Shown here piece after piece: positions 8,962 to 17,868 of a DNA stretch of 64,000 nt (position 1 is the stretch's first letter; the number at the start of each line of letters is the position of its first letter). A program made the translations under genes and the position numbers. The notes under the pieces were generated by a model. That model did no database searches. It was not told the DNA's origin and saw nothing but the letters and a program-made list of their open reading frames with translations. The stretch lies in contig NZ_CP041238.1 in NCBI RefSeq assembly GCF_013488225.1, positions 3,817,501 to 3,881,500 on the forward strand. Reading direction: 5' to 3'. The stretch is from Sinorhizobium mexicanum (lineage in GTDB: Bacteria > Pseudomonadota > Alphaproteobacteria > Rhizobiales > Rhizobiaceae).

Positions 8962-9657
8962 ATGACGTCAGCGAAAAGCCTAGAGCAGGAAAAATCCCTG
9001 CAGGATCAGCAACAGCATCTTTCGAGCGGTGGGCGGCACGCCGCCGGCGAGGATCCGGCCAAACGCGAGCAGATTCTCGAAGGCGCGAAACGCGTTTTCA
9101 TGAGGAGCAACTTCGACGCTGCCAGCATGAACGATATCACCCGCGAGGCAGGCGTTTCGAAGGGCACGCTCTACGTCTATTTCGAGAACAAGGAGGACCT
9201 GCTCGAGGCGCTGATTGCGCGCGAGCGCAACCGCATCGTCGACAGCGTCAAGCAGTTGCTGAACGAAAACGCGCCGCTCGAAGACACGCTTTATGATTTT
9301 GGCGTGACGCTGGTGACAAGCATGACGTCCGACTACACGATCCGGGCCATGCACACTGTGCTCAGCGTGATCGATCGGATGCCGCGGCTGGCGCAGCGCT
9401 TCTTCACGTCAACACCAGAAAACGGCTACACGGTCCTGAAAGCCTATCTTGACCAGCAGGTCGAGGCCGGCACGCTATTGATCGACGACACGGAAATAGC
9501 CGCGAAACAATTCATCGAACTGTCCTCGGCCGGAATCTTCAAGGGCCGCCTCTTCGGCATGTGCGAAGCACCGTCTGCCGAGCGGATCGACAAGAATGTC
9601 AGATCGGCCATCCGCGTGTTCCTCGCCGCCTACGGCCAGAAATCGAACGCCAGCTGA
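8962..9657 (+). CDS. emrR: TetR-family regulator of the efflux pump
   Basis: A 231-aa TetR repressor. After a hydrophilic 30-residue lead, the DNA-binding domain is clear: AKREQILEGAKRVFMRSNFDAASMNDITREAGVSKGTLYVYFENKEDLLEAL, read in order with the SKGTLYVYF recognition helix at about residues 68-76. The C-terminal half is a helical ligand-binding domain of the AcrR/YcdC-like type. Divergent placement from emrAB and two palindromes between them support local repression. In S. meliloti the homologous regulator responds to flavonoids such as luteolin; the effector here is inferred. Confidence 0.9.
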   Translation: MTSAKSLEQEKSLQDQQQHLSSGGRHAAGEDPAKREQILEGAKRVFMRSNFDAASMNDITREAGVSKGTLYVYFENKEDLLEALIARERNRIVDSVKQLLNENAPLEDTLYDFGVTLVTSMTSDYTIRAMHTVLSVIDRMPRLAQRFFTSTPENGYTVLKAYLDQQVEAGTLLIDDTEIAAKQFIELSSAGIFKGRLFGMCEAPSAERIDKNVRSAIRVFLAAYGQKSNAS

Positions 9658-9802
9658 AGCCCCGGCCTGCAGCGCCGCCCGTCTTAGACTATCGGACACA
9701 GGAGCGTCGTGCGCGGGAGCTATTCTCTGCCAATCCAGCAATTGCGATCAAACGCGCCCGCCCGCGAGGCCGTAAGACGTGCATGTCCGCTTCTGCATGT
9801 TT

Positions 9803-9826
9803 CCTCAAATCGACATCGATTTGAGG
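9803..9826. repeat. Intergenic palindrome between emrR and the AraC gene
   Basis: Perfect 10-base arms CCTCAAATCG and CGATTTGAGG flank ACAT; further out GCATG and CATGC extend the symmetry. It may terminate emrR, but there is no T-run, and it resembles dispersed rhizobial palindromes more than a standard terminator. The rest of 9658-9906 holds no gene. Confidence 0.55.
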
Positions 9827-9906
9827 GCAAAATCATGCGGTGATCCAAAGTGCTGCGGTGACCTTGCGCGTATCACAAGACGCCCGGGCGCTGCAAGGGA
9901 GTGAGC

Positions 9907-10746
9907 ATGAGTGCTATCGGCAGAGCGATCTGGTTCATCGAGAGCCATTTCGCCGAGGATATATCGCTGGACGACATCGCCGAGGCCGCAGGCCTCTCAC
10001 GCTACCATCTGTCACGCGTGTTCGGGCTTTCGAGCGGCCGCTCGATCAGCGCCTATATCCGCGGCCGGCGCCTCAGCGGCGCCGCGCAGGCCCTCGCCAA
10101 TGGCACATCCAGCATTCTCGAAGTGGCCCTCGATGCGGGCTATGGCTCGCACGAGGCCTTCACCCGTGCCTTTCGCGAACAGTTCGGCCTGACACCCGAG
10201 TCCGTCCGCAAGCAAGGGCACGTCCGCAATGTCGAACTGATGGAGCCGATCAGGATGGATGACGCACGCACCTTGAAGATCGAACCGCCCCGTTTCGAGG
10301 AGAGCCCCGGACTTCTCCTCGCCGGTCTCGCCGAAACCTATGCCTACAATCGCACCGAGGGCATCCCTTCGCTCTGGCAGCGCTTCAACGCCCATTTCGG
10401 CAATGTGCCCGGCCAGCGCGGGAATGTCGCCTATGGCGTATGCACCCAGTCGGACGGCGAGGCCGGGCGCTTTCGTTACATGGCCTCGGTGGAAGTCGAT
10501 GATACCGATGGGTTGCCGGCAGGCTTCACCGTTTTGAAGTTGCCCAAACAACGCTACGCCGTATTCCTCCACAAAGGACACATATCGGCGATCTCCACCA
10601 CCGCCCACTATGTTTTCGGGTCATGGTTTCCGGATTCCGGGCTGGAGCACGGCCAGCTTCCGGACCTGATGGAAAAATATGATGAGCGCTTCGATCCCCG
10701 CACGGGAATGGGCGTCGTCGAAATTTGGGCTCCGATAAAACAGTAA
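9907..10746 (+). CDS. AraC-family regulator with GyrI-like effector domain
   Basis: A 279-aa protein with the two AraC helix-turn-helix motifs at the N-terminus (ISLDDIAEAAGLSRYHLSRVF and EVALDAGYGSHEAFTRAFREQFG) and a C-terminal GyrI/Rob-like small-molecule domain (residues about 125-279, ending VVEIWAPIKQ). This arrangement is that of Rob/SoxS-type multidrug or stress regulators. The ATG at 9907 is preferred over the GTG at 9901 because AAGGGAG lies five to six bases before it. It sits downstream of emrR in the same direction; the target genes are unknown. Confidence 0.88.
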   Translation: MSAIGRAIWFIESHFAEDISLDDIAEAAGLSRYHLSRVFGLSSGRSISAYIRGRRLSGAAQALANGTSSILEVALDAGYGSHEAFTRAFREQFGLTPESVRKQGHVRNVELMEPIRMDDARTLKIEPPRFEESPGLLLAGLAETYAYNRTEGIPSLWQRFNAHFGNVPGQRGNVAYGVCTQSDGEAGRFRYMASVEVDDTDGLPAGFTVLKLPKQRYAVFLHKGHISAISTTAHYVFGSWFPDSGLEHGQLPDLMEKYDERFDPRTGMGVVEIWAPIKQ

Positions 10747-10838
10747 ACGGTAAAACGCAGCCGCGAAACGGCAGCGGCGCTTGCCACCGTGGCGATGGTC
10801 CTTAAATACTCCGGCGAATCCTGGGCGACGACGCGCCC

Positions 10839-10884
10839 AGAGCGGGGCGACGAGAACTGCACGCGGTTTTCCTCGTCCCGCTCT
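10839..10884. repeat. Dispersed palindromic repeat, copy 1 (RIME-like)
   Basis: A 46-bp imperfect palindrome beginning AGAGCGGGGCGACGAGAA and ending CCTCGTCCCGCTCT. It matches, with more divergence than the others, four further copies at 15236, 29815, 38956 and 42290. It lies between the AraC and TerC genes. Confidence 0.65.
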
Positions 10885-10913
10885 AATTGTCAGAACCGAT
10901 CATGTTGAATGAT

Positions 10914-10930
10914 TTGGTCGTTTCGACCAA
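10914..10930. promoter_or_regulatory. Short palindrome before the TerC gene
   Basis: Perfect inverted repeat TTGGTCG-TTT-CGACCAA ending 33 bp before the TerC start. It could be an operator or a 5'-leader hairpin. No match to the yybP-ykoY manganese riboswitch, which precedes some TerC genes, was seen. Confidence 0.4.
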
Positions 10931-10963
10931 GATCGTCGTGATCAAGGAGAGGAACGATCGCCG

Positions 10964-11719
10964 ATGCAGGAAATCCTGACGCTTGCCCAAAGCCTTGAGG
11001 CTTGGGTCGCTCTGATCACGCTCATTATCATGGAAGTCGTGCTCGGCATCGACAACTTGATCTTCATTTCCATTCTCACGAACAAGCTTCCCGCCGAAAG
11101 CCGCGTCAGCGCCCGCCGCGTCGGCATTGGCCTTGCGCTGATCATGCGGCTGGCGCTGCTCGGCACCGTTGCCTGGATCGTGCAACTGACCGAACCGGTT
11201 TTCGAGGCCTTCGGCCACCCGTTTTCCTGGAAGGACATGATCCTGATAGCCGGCGGTCTTTTCCTCGTCTGGAAGGCGACCAAGGAGATCCACCACAATG
11301 TCGATCCGAGTGATCATGGCGAGGACTTCATCGCGACTTCGGCGATCAACAGCTTTGCCGCGGCCATCGGCCAGATCCTGCTGCTCGATCTCGTCTTCTC
11401 GGTCGACAGCATCATCACGGCCGTCGGCATGACCCCGCATCTGCCGATCATGGTCGCAGCCGTCATCGTCGCGGTGACTGTCATGCTGCTTGCGGCGACG
11501 CCGCTTGCCAACTTCATCGAGAGGAACCCGACGATCGTGATGCTGGCGCTTGCCTTCCTCTTGATGATCGGCACCACGCTGATTGCAGAAGGTATGGGCT
11601 TCCACGTACCAAGAGGCTACGTCTACGCCGCCATGGCGTTCTCGGCCCTCGTCGAAATGCTGAACATGATGGCGCGCAACGCCCGACTGCGAAAGCAGCA
11701 GGCCAAGAAACTGCACTAA
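10964..11719 (+). CDS. TerC-family integral membrane protein
   Basis: A 251-aa protein with about seven membrane segments. Both TerC signature blocks carrying acidic residues within membrane helices are present: [18 protein letters not shown] (near residues 22-40) and [19 protein letters not shown] (near 138-156). The family (TerC, Alx, YoaE, MeeY/MeeF) is linked to tellurite resistance, manganese export and metal loading of exported proteins; metal transport is the likeliest role. AAGGAGAGG precedes the ATG. It appears to be a single-gene unit ended by the hairpin at 11762. Confidence 0.9.
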   Translation: MQEILTLAQSLEAWVALITLIIMEVVLGIDNLIFISILTNKLPAESRVSARRVGIGLALIMRLALLGTVAWIVQLTEPVFEAFGHPFSWKDMILIAGGLFLVWKATKEIHHNVDPSDHGEDFIATSAINSFAAAIGQILLLDLVFSVDSIITAVGMTPHLPIMVAAVIVAVTVMLLAATPLANFIERNPTIVMLALAFLLMIGTTLIAEGMGFHVPRGYVYAAMAFSALVEMLNMMARNARLRKQQAKKLH

Positions 11720-12155
11720 AGGAATTCCAGACAGCCGTTTAGCGCGAAACGCCAGAAGAAGAGACCTGCATTCGCCGAATGCAGGCCTCTTTGACTGCGG
11801 GAGACAAGTGAGGATACGAACCGGACGGGTTGGGAGTTCGACTACCGTTTTCGTTGGTCACGGGATGAAACCGGAAAAATTCCCGCATTCTCCACTTCCG
11901 TCGCGTCCGGTTGGCACGGTCCGCGTCCTCGACTGTATAAACGCCTGACGACCGCGAACGTTCCAACAAAATGGCCTGTCCACTTTCCGTTGACATGCGG
12001 GGCTTTCTATGGTCTCACGCCAGCCGACTGGAATTGCCCGCCGATACCGCTGGTGCGGCACCCTTGCGGGCCTTTCCTTCCCATAAAATGCGCGCCCATA
12101 CGCCGGAAATGCACTCCGGCCAGGGCCTAAAAGCACGTCGAAACGGGCAAAGACC
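11720..12155. other. Non-coding gap before gltX
   Basis: Apart from the hairpin at 11762-11790, which pairs GAGGCCTGCATTC-like arms around GCCG and is a probable TerC terminator, no gene, tRNA or clear promoter was recognised here. Reading frames in it lack coding character. Confidence 0.5.
11762..11790 (+). terminator. Terminator of the TerC gene
   Basis: Stem made of CCTGCATTCG and CGAATGCAGG with outer GAG/CTC pairs, followed by CTTTG. It is 43 bases beyond the stop codon. Confidence 0.6.
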
Positions 12156-13613
12156 ATGGCAGATTCAGCAGTCCGGGTGCGCATTGCACCTTCTCCCACC
12201 GGCGAACCGCATGTCGGCACGGCCTATATTGCGCTGTTCAACTATCTCTTCGCAAAGAAGCACGGCGGCGAGTTCATCCTGCGCATCGAGGACACAGACG
12301 CGACGCGCTCGACGCCGGAGTTCGAACAGAAGGTGCTCGACGCGCTGAAATGGTGTGGGCTGAAGTGGTCCGAAGGCCCCGATATCGGCGGCTCCTACGG
12401 GCCCTATCGCCAGAGCGACCGCAAGGACATCTACAAGCCCTACGTCGAGAAGATCGTCGAGAATGGCCACGGTTTCCGCTGCTTCTGCACGCCCGAACGG
12501 TTGGAGCAGATGCGCGAGGCGCAGCGCGCCGCCGGCAAGCCGCCCAAATATGACGGCCTGTGCCTTAGCCTCTCGGCGGAGGAAGTAACCTCGCGCGTCG
12601 CCGCCGGCGAGCCGCATGTCGTGCGCATGAAGATCCCGACCGAAGGCTCGTGCAAGTTCCACGACGGCGTCTATGGCGACGTGGAGATCCCATGGGACGC
12701 AGTCGACATGCAGGTCCTGCTCAAGGCCGACGGCATGCCGACCTACCACATGGCGAACGTCGTCGACGACCACCTGATGAAGATCACCCATGTCGCGCGC
12801 GGCGAGGAGTGGCTGGCGTCGGTGCCGAAGCACATCCTGATCTATCAGTATCTCGGCCTCGAACCGCCGAAGTTCATGCACCTGTCGCTGATGCGCAATG
12901 CCGACAAGTCGAAGCTGTCGAAGCGCAAGAACCCGACATCGATCTCCTACTACACGGCGCTCGGCTACCTGCCGGAAGCGCTGATGAACTTCCTCGGCCT
13001 GTTCTTCATCCAGATCGCCGAGGGCGAAGAACTCCTCTCGATGGAGGAGCTGGCAGAGAAGTTCGATCCGGAAAACCTCTCGAAGGCTGGCGCGATCTTC
13101 GACATCCAGAAGCTCGATTGGTTGAACGCGCGTTGGATCCGCGAGAAGCTCTCAGAGGAAGACTTTGCCGCGAGGATCTTCGCCTGGGCGATGGAAAACG
13201 ACCGTCTCAAGGAAGGCCTGAAGCTCGCCCAGTCGCGCATCTCGAAGCTCGGCGAACTGCCCGACCTCGCGGCCTTCCTGTTCAAGTCGGATCTCGGCCT
13301 GCAACCGGCCGCCTTTGCCGGGGTGAAGGCGTCGCCGGAAGAATTGCTCGAGATCCTCAATACCGTTCAGCCGGATCTTGAAAGGATCCTCGAATGGAAC
13401 AAGGAATCGATCGAGGCGGAATTGCGCGCGGTCGCCGAGCGCATGGGCAAGAAGCTGAAGGCCATTGTCGCGCCGCTCTTCGTCGCCGTGTCGGGTTCGC
13501 AGCGCTCGCTGCCGCTGTTCGATTCGATGGAACTGCTCGGCCGTGCGGTCGTGCGCCAGCGCCTGAAGGTCGCGGCCCAGGTGGTCGCGTCGATGGCGGG
13601 CAGCGGAAAGTAG
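12156..13613 (+). CDS. gltX: Glutamyl-tRNA synthetase
   Basis: Charges tRNA-Glu (in many alphaproteobacteria also tRNA-Gln, to be amidated later). The 485-aa class I enzyme carries the HIGH-type motif as PSPTGEPHVGTAY (residues 11-23) and the KMSKS-type motif as DKSKLSKRK near residue 250. The C-terminal anticodon-binding domain is complete. lysS follows after 10 bp, so the two synthetase genes form an operon ended by the terminator at 15151. Rhizobia often have two gltX genes; which one this is cannot be told from the window. Confidence 0.95.
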   Translation: MADSAVRVRIAPSPTGEPHVGTAYIALFNYLFAKKHGGEFILRIEDTDATRSTPEFEQKVLDALKWCGLKWSEGPDIGGSYGPYRQSDRKDIYKPYVEKIVENGHGFRCFCTPERLEQMREAQRAAGKPPKYDGLCLSLSAEEVTSRVAAGEPHVVRMKIPTEGSCKFHDGVYGDVEIPWDAVDMQVLLKADGMPTYHMANVVDDHLMKITHVARGEEWLASVPKHILIYQYLGLEPPKFMHLSLMRNADKSKLSKRKNPTSISYYTALGYLPEALMNFLGLFFIQIAEGEELLSMEELAEKFDPENLSKAGAIFDIQKLDWLNARWIREKLSEEDFAARIFAWAMENDRLKEGLKLAQSRISKLGELPDLAAFLFKSDLGLQPAAFAGVKASPEELLEILNTVQPDLERILEWNKESIEAELRAVAERMGKKLKAIVAPLFVAVSGSQRSLPLFDSMELLGRAVVRQRLKVAAQVVASMAGSGK

Positions 13614-13623
13614 GGACAGGAAC

Positions 13624-15120
13624 ATGAACGAGAAGACAGCAACGGCCAGCCTTTCCTCCGACGCAACGGAAGTGCGCGCACAGAAGCTGAAGCTGCTGCG
13701 CGCGGAGATTGGCGACGTCTATCCGGCGCACTTCCACCGGACGATGACCAATGCGGAACTCGCGGCGAAATATGAGAGCCTGGAACCGGACACCGAAACG
13801 CAGGACGTCGTGACCGTCGCCGGCCGCGTCTTTTCCTCGCGCAACTCCGGCATGTTCATGGATATCCATGACGCCTCCGGCAAGATCCAGATTTTCTCGC
13901 ACAAGGACACTACGCCTGAAGAGGCGCGTGCGCTGCTGCCGATGATCGACATCGGCGATATCATCGGCGTTACGGGCACTGTCCGCCGCACCAAGCGTGG
14001 CGAACTGACGATCAATGCGCAAGCGATCACGATGCTGACCAAGTCGCTGCTGCCGATGCCGGAGAAGTGGCATGGCCTCTCCGATATCGAGTTGCGCTAC
14101 CGCAAGCGTCACCTCGACATCATGACCAACGAGGAGTCGAAGCTCCGCTTCCAGCAGCGCAGCCGCATCGTATCCGGCATCCGCCGCTTCATGGAGAACG
14201 ACGGCTTCATGGAAGTCGAGACGCCGATGCTGCATTCGGTCTACGGCGGCGCAACCGCCGAGCCCTTCAAGACGCATCACAACACGCTGAAGCTGGACAT
14301 GTTCCTGCGCATCGCGCCGGAACTCTACCTGAAGCGCACGCTGGTGTCGGGGCTGACCGACAAGGTGTTCGAGATCAACCGCAACTTCCGCAACGAAGGC
14401 GTCTCCACCCGGCACAATCCGGAATTCACGATGATGGAGTGCTACTGGGCCTACGCCGACTACGAGGACGTCATGGACCTCGTCGAGCGCCTGTTCGCCG
14501 AACTGGCGGTCTCGATCCACGGCACGACGGAATTCACCTACGGCGACAAGGATATCTCCTTCAAGGGTCCGTTCCGCCGCGTGCCCATGCCGGACGCCGT
14601 CAAGGAAGCGACCGGCATCGACTTCCTGGCGATGAAGACCGACGAGGAGGCGCGCACCGCAACCGCGGCCGGCGGCTTCGAGGTCGAGAAGGATTGGACC
14701 TGGGGCGAATGCCTCGCCTTCGTCTTCGAAGAAAAGGTGGAACCGACGCTGATCCAGCCCGCCCACGTCACGCATTTCCCGAAGGACATCTCGCCCTTCG
14801 CCAAGGAAGTGCCGGGCGAGCCGCGCCTCGTCGAGCGTTTCGAGACCTATTGCAACACCTGGGAACTCGGCAACGCCTTCTCGGAACTCAATGACCCGGA
14901 AGAGCAGCGCGCCCGCATGGTCGAGCAGCTCGAACAGGCGCATGCGCGCGGCGAACTGGCAAAGCAGCTCGACGACGAATTCCTCGATGCGATCGACCAG
15001 GGCATGCCGCCCGCCGGCGGCCTCGGCATCGGCGTTGACCGGCTGATCATGCTTCTGACCAATGCACCGTCGATCCGCGACGTGATCCTGTTCCCGGCCC
15101 GGCGCCACAAGGCCGACTGA
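13624..15120 (+). CDS. lysS: Lysyl-tRNA synthetase (class II)
   Basis: A 498-aa class II enzyme that charges tRNA-Lys. An OB-fold anticodon-binding domain covers residues about 65-170 (VTVAGRVFSSRNSGMFMDIHDASGKIQIF read in order). Class II motif 2 appears as FEINRNFRNEGVSTRHNPEF and motif 3 as GLGIGVDRLIMLL near the C-terminus. This is the bacterial class II type, not the class I LysK seen in some alphaproteobacteria. It follows gltX after 10 bp. Confidence 0.94.
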   Translation: MNEKTATASLSSDATEVRAQKLKLLRAEIGDVYPAHFHRTMTNAELAAKYESLEPDTETQDVVTVAGRVFSSRNSGMFMDIHDASGKIQIFSHKDTTPEEARALLPMIDIGDIIGVTGTVRRTKRGELTINAQAITMLTKSLLPMPEKWHGLSDIELRYRKRHLDIMTNEESKLRFQQRSRIVSGIRRFMENDGFMEVETPMLHSVYGGATAEPFKTHHNTLKLDMFLRIAPELYLKRTLVSGLTDKVFEINRNFRNEGVSTRHNPEFTMMECYWAYADYEDVMDLVERLFAELAVSIHGTTEFTYGDKDISFKGPFRRVPMPDAVKEATGIDFLAMKTDEEARTATAAGGFEVEKDWTWGECLAFVFEEKVEPTLIQPAHVTHFPKDISPFAKEVPGEPRLVERFETYCNTWELGNAFSELNDPEEQRARMVEQLEQAHARGELAKQLDDEFLDAIDQGMPPAGGLGIGVDRLIMLLTNAPSIRDVILFPARRHKAD

Positions 15121-15150
15121 GCCACGCGGACAAAACACGGCCATACAAAA

Positions 15151-15179
15151 GCCCGTCTTTCACCAGGCGGGCTTTTTGC
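15151..15179 (+). terminator. Rho-independent terminator of gltX-lysS
   Basis: Eight-base stem GCCCGTCT/AGGCGGGC (one G-T pair) with loop TTCACC, followed at once by TTTTTGC. AAAA before the stem would allow use in the other direction too. Confidence 0.85.
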
Positions 15180-15235
15180 TTCTTTCCCGATGGATTGTCT
15201 TAGTCCACGGAGAGCGTAATCAATTCCAATGAATT

Positions 15236-15278
15236 GAGGCGCGGACGGAAACCGCACACGCTTTCCTCATCCCGCCTT
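15236..15278. repeat. Dispersed palindromic repeat, copy 2 (RIME-like)
   Basis: In reverse orientation it reads AGGCGGGATGAGGAAAGCG then a GC-rich loop and a matching arm. It is the same family as copies at 10839, 29815, 38956 and 42290. It overlaps the stop codon of the next minus-strand gene by two bases. Confidence 0.7.
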
Positions 15279-15924
15279 AATGGCCGGCGGGCGCCTCAGC
15301 GCTCTCGACAGTTTGCGCGGCGGCTTCGTCGACCTCCGCGCCTTCCGTTGCTGCCGCAGACGAATCGACGCAAAGCGAGTGATCGTCCATGGCGCTCATC
15401 AGGGCGCGCACCTCGTCAAGCTCAAGCCGAACGGCCTTGCCGTGGAACATCCCGGAGGCGTTCGCCGCCCCGTCATTGTAGGAAGCGCGGAACGGCTCCT
15501 CCATGCCCGGGACCCTTCGGGGACCGGGAGCAAAAAGAACCTCGGCGCCGATCGCCGCGCCGCGTACTGCAGCCCGCTCCTCCGGCCCCGCCGCATCGAG
15601 CACGACGACCTGGTAGAGATCGGCCTGCTCCTTGTGCGATAGCGCACCGACCACGCGGAGCGCCGTCCTGATGCGGTCCGGTCCGCTCGCCCTGTCGGTC
15701 TTTACATGCATCCTGACCCAGCGCTGGCCCCTGTGATCGAGCTTCAGCGTCCGGATCGTCGTACATTCGAGCCCGGATGGCGATGGCTCGGCAAGACGGG
15801 ACATAAGCCTATCGCGACCGACATAGACGGCGGCACCGCCGGATGCCGCGGAAACACTGAGCGCGGCAGAGAGGATGACCACCAGCCTTTTGGAAGGACG
15901 CAATCTGCTGAAAATAGCCTTCAC
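15277..15924 (-). CDS. Membrane-anchored protein of unknown function
   Basis: A 215-aa product with one N-terminal hydrophobic anchor or signal (RLVVILSAALSVSAASGG) and a soluble, presumably periplasmic part ending in an acidic Ala/Glu-rich tail. No catalytic motif was recognised; the sequence resembles conserved rhizobial hypothetical proteins. A GTG at 15924 is preferred because GGAG lies seven bases before it and the hydrophobic segment then begins at about residue 13. The reading frame extends upstream to an ATG at 15978. It converges on lysS. Confidence 0.6.
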   Translation of the reverse strand: MKAIFSRLRPSKRLVVILSAALSVSAASGGAAVYVGRDRLMSRLAEPSPSGLECTTIRTLKLDHRGQRWVRMHVKTDRASGPDRIRTALRVVGALSHKEQADLYQVVVLDAAGPEERAAVRGAAIGAEVLFAPGPRRVPGMEEPFRASYNDGAANASGMFHGKAVRLELDEVRALMSAMDDHSLCVDSSAAATEGAEVDEAAAQTVESAEAPAGH

Positions 15925-16290
15925 CGCGGCTCCGCTGTCGTCTTCGAAATTGCAAAGAAGCCCGAAGGCCGTTGCCACGATAAGTCAACGACCTTTCGGA
16001 AAGTTTAAGTCCATCCAGCGGGATGCTCGCGGACGCGGTTCATGGCGACTGACCGTGGAGGTCTTGCTCTCGCGCCGGGCTCGACTAAAAGGGATGCCGC
16101 AATTTTTCCGCGGGGGACTAGCCAGATCATGGCGCGTATCGGATTAGTCGGAGCAGGCATCATCGGTCGCGGTCGCGGAACTCCTCTCGACGGGAGAAAG
16201 CGTTGATTTGGCACCTTTCAGCTTTCGCCGCTTTTTAACACGGGTGGCATTCTCACGTTCCTCATCCCAGAACAAAGAAAAGAAGAACAC
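15925..16290. other. Gap with gene relic before the nucleoside hydrolase
   Basis: Holds the possible alternative start of the preceding gene (to 15978), a short dehydrogenase-like relic at 16129-16206, and the presumed nucleoside hydrolase promoter. Nothing else was recognised. Confidence 0.45.
16129..16206 (+). pseudogene. Relic of a Rossmann-fold dehydrogenase N-terminus
   Basis: A 25-codon frame starts with MARIGLVGAGIIGRG, the opening beta-strand and GxGxxG dinucleotide-binding turn of Gfo/Idh-type or related NAD(P) dehydrogenases, then loses all family resemblance and stops. GGGGGAC lies before the ATG like a ribosome binding site. The most economical reading is the 5' end of a lost gene fused to the upstream region of the nucleoside hydrolase. 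A chance match to a short motif cannot be excluded. Confidence 0.4.
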
Positions 16291-17244
16291 ATGCACAAGG
16301 TTATTTTCGATACGGATCCCGGCGTCGACGACGCGATGGCGCTTCTCTTCCTTCACCGCCACCCGGATATCGATCTCATCGGCATCACCTCCGTTTTCGG
16401 CAATGCCTCGGTCGAGACGACGACGCGAAACGCGCTCTTCCTGAAGCAGGCGTGGAACATCGCAGCGCCGGTGGCCAAGGGTCTCGGCGAGACCTTTAAT
16501 CACGGCCGCCCCCATGTCGGCTGGCCGACGGGCATTCACGGCGACGACGGACTCGGCAATATCGACGTGCCGGAAACGATCGACCTGCCGCTCGACCCCC
16601 GTCCGGCCCACCGTTTCATCATCGATACGGTGCGCGCCAATCCCGGCGAGGTGACGCTCGTCGCCGTTGGGCGGATGACCAATCTGGCGCTGGCGGTCCG
16701 CGAAGATCCGGAAATCGCCGCGCTGGTCAAGGATGTCGTGATCATGGGCGGCGCCTTTGACGTTCCCGGCAATATCACGCCGGCGGCGGAAGCCAACATC
16801 CACGGCGACCCGGAAGCAGCCGACGTTGTGATGACGGCGCCCTGGCCCGTCACCGTCATCGGCCTCGACGTGACCACCCGGACGGTGATGACACGGGCCA
16901 TGCTGGTCGATATCGCCGAGCGTGGCGGCGCGCCGGCAAGACTCCTGTCCGACATCTCGCAGTTCTACATCACCTTCTACGAGCAGCATGTCGACGACGG
17001 CATGATCGTCCATGACAGCTGTGCCTGCGCCTATGTCGTTGCGCCGGACTTGTTCCGCACCCGCAGCGGCTCTGTCCGCGTCGTCTGCGGTGGCATCGCC
17101 GACGGGCAGACGATCCAGAAACCCGATGCACGCCTGTTTCCGCCGAGCCCCTGGGACGGGCTTCCGAGCCAGAAGGTCTGCACCGGCATCGATGCCGAGG
17201 GCGTGCTTAAACTCATCGCCGACACGCTCTCGTTAAGCCACTAG
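16291..17244 (+). CDS. Inosine/uridine-preferring nucleoside hydrolase
   Basis: Hydrolyses the N-glycosidic bond of nucleosides to give base and ribose. The 317-aa protein has the calcium-binding signature DTDPGVDDAMALLF at residues 6-19, the family block VTLVAVGRMTNLALA, MGGAFDVPGNITPAAEANIHGDPEAA near 150-175, and a late Asp/His segment (VHDSCACAYVVAP). Length is normal. The stop is TAG formed by the target TA plus the first base of the adjacent insertion sequence; without the insertion it would read TAA at the same codon, so the protein is unchanged. Confidence 0.93.
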   Translation: MHKVIFDTDPGVDDAMALLFLHRHPDIDLIGITSVFGNASVETTTRNALFLKQAWNIAAPVAKGLGETFNHGRPHVGWPTGIHGDDGLGNIDVPETIDLPLDPRPAHRFIIDTVRANPGEVTLVAVGRMTNLALAVREDPEIAALVKDVVIMGGAFDVPGNITPAAEANIHGDPEAADVVMTAPWPVTVIGLDVTTRTVMTRAMLVDIAERGGAPARLLSDISQFYITFYEQHVDDGMIVHDSCACAYVVAPDLFRTRSGSVRVVCGGIADGQTIQKPDARLFPPSPWDGLPSQKVCTGIDAEGVLKLIADTLSLSH

Positions 17245-17253
17245 GCTCCAGAC

Positions 17254-17868
17254 TCAATTGGTCCACCAGATGATGATAGCGGCGATGTGGACGGCAGCCT
17301 GGAAGTTTGTGGCGAGCTTGTCGTAGCGGGTGGCGATCCGCCGCCAATCCTTGAGACGGCAGAACATCCGCTCGATGACGTTGCGCTGGCGATAGGCCGT
17401 TGCATCGAAGGGATGGCGGCGCTTTCTGGTCGGGTTGTTGGGAATGACCGGAATGGTGCCGCGTGCGGTCAGATACTGGCGCAGGGCATCGCTGTCGTAA
17501 GCGGTGTCGGCGGCGAGGAAATAGGCGGGTGGCAGGTGCTGGAGTAACGGCACGGCGGCGCGCACATCGCCCATCTGCCCCGGCGAGATCTGCAGGCCGA
17601 GCGGCCGGCCGCGCCCGTCTACGACGGCGTGGATTTTCGTCGTCCGGCCGCCGCGGGAGCGACCAATCGCCTGCGTCTGCGCCCCCCTTTTCCACCGGCG
17701 GCGGAGCGATGGACCTTCGCGGTGGTACTGTCGATCATCTGCATATCGCATGGACTGGCCGCGACCAGGGCCGAAAACAGCTTCTGCCACAGGCCGCGGC
17801 CGGCCCAGCGATGAAAGCGGTTGTAAATCGTGGTTGGCGGGCCATAGACGGCCGGGCAATCCTGCCAA
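17254..17868 (-). CDS. IS5-family transposase, second frame (orfB)
   Basis: The second half of the DDE transposase. The functional part after the frameshift site carries TKIHAVVDGRGRPLGLQISPGQ, the second Asp in LAADTAYDSDALRQYL, and the catalytic Glu in RNVIERMFCRLKDWRRIATRYDK. It ends ten bases inside the left end of the element. The 60 or so codons before position 17690 overlap orfA in another frame and are probably not used as an independent start; expression is expected by -1 frameshifting from orfA. Confidence 0.85.
   Translation of the reverse strand: MAGLPGRLWPANHDLQPLSSLGRPRPVAEAVFGPGRGQSMRYADDRQYHREGPSLRRRWKRGAQTQAIGRSRGGRTTKIHAVVDGRGRPLGLQISPGQMGDVRAAVPLLQHLPPAYFLAADTAYDSDALRQYLTARGTIPVIPNNPTRKRRHPFDATAYRQRNVIERMFCRLKDWRRIATRYDKLATNFQAAVHIAAIIIWWTN

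Noticed and set aside
11990..12012. TTGACA with CTATGG as a gltX promoter
   Set aside because: The spacing between the hexamers is only 11 bp, too short for a standard sigma-70 promoter.
13357..15144. A 595-codon antisense frame over lysS
   Set aside because: Shadow of a well-conserved synthetase gene.
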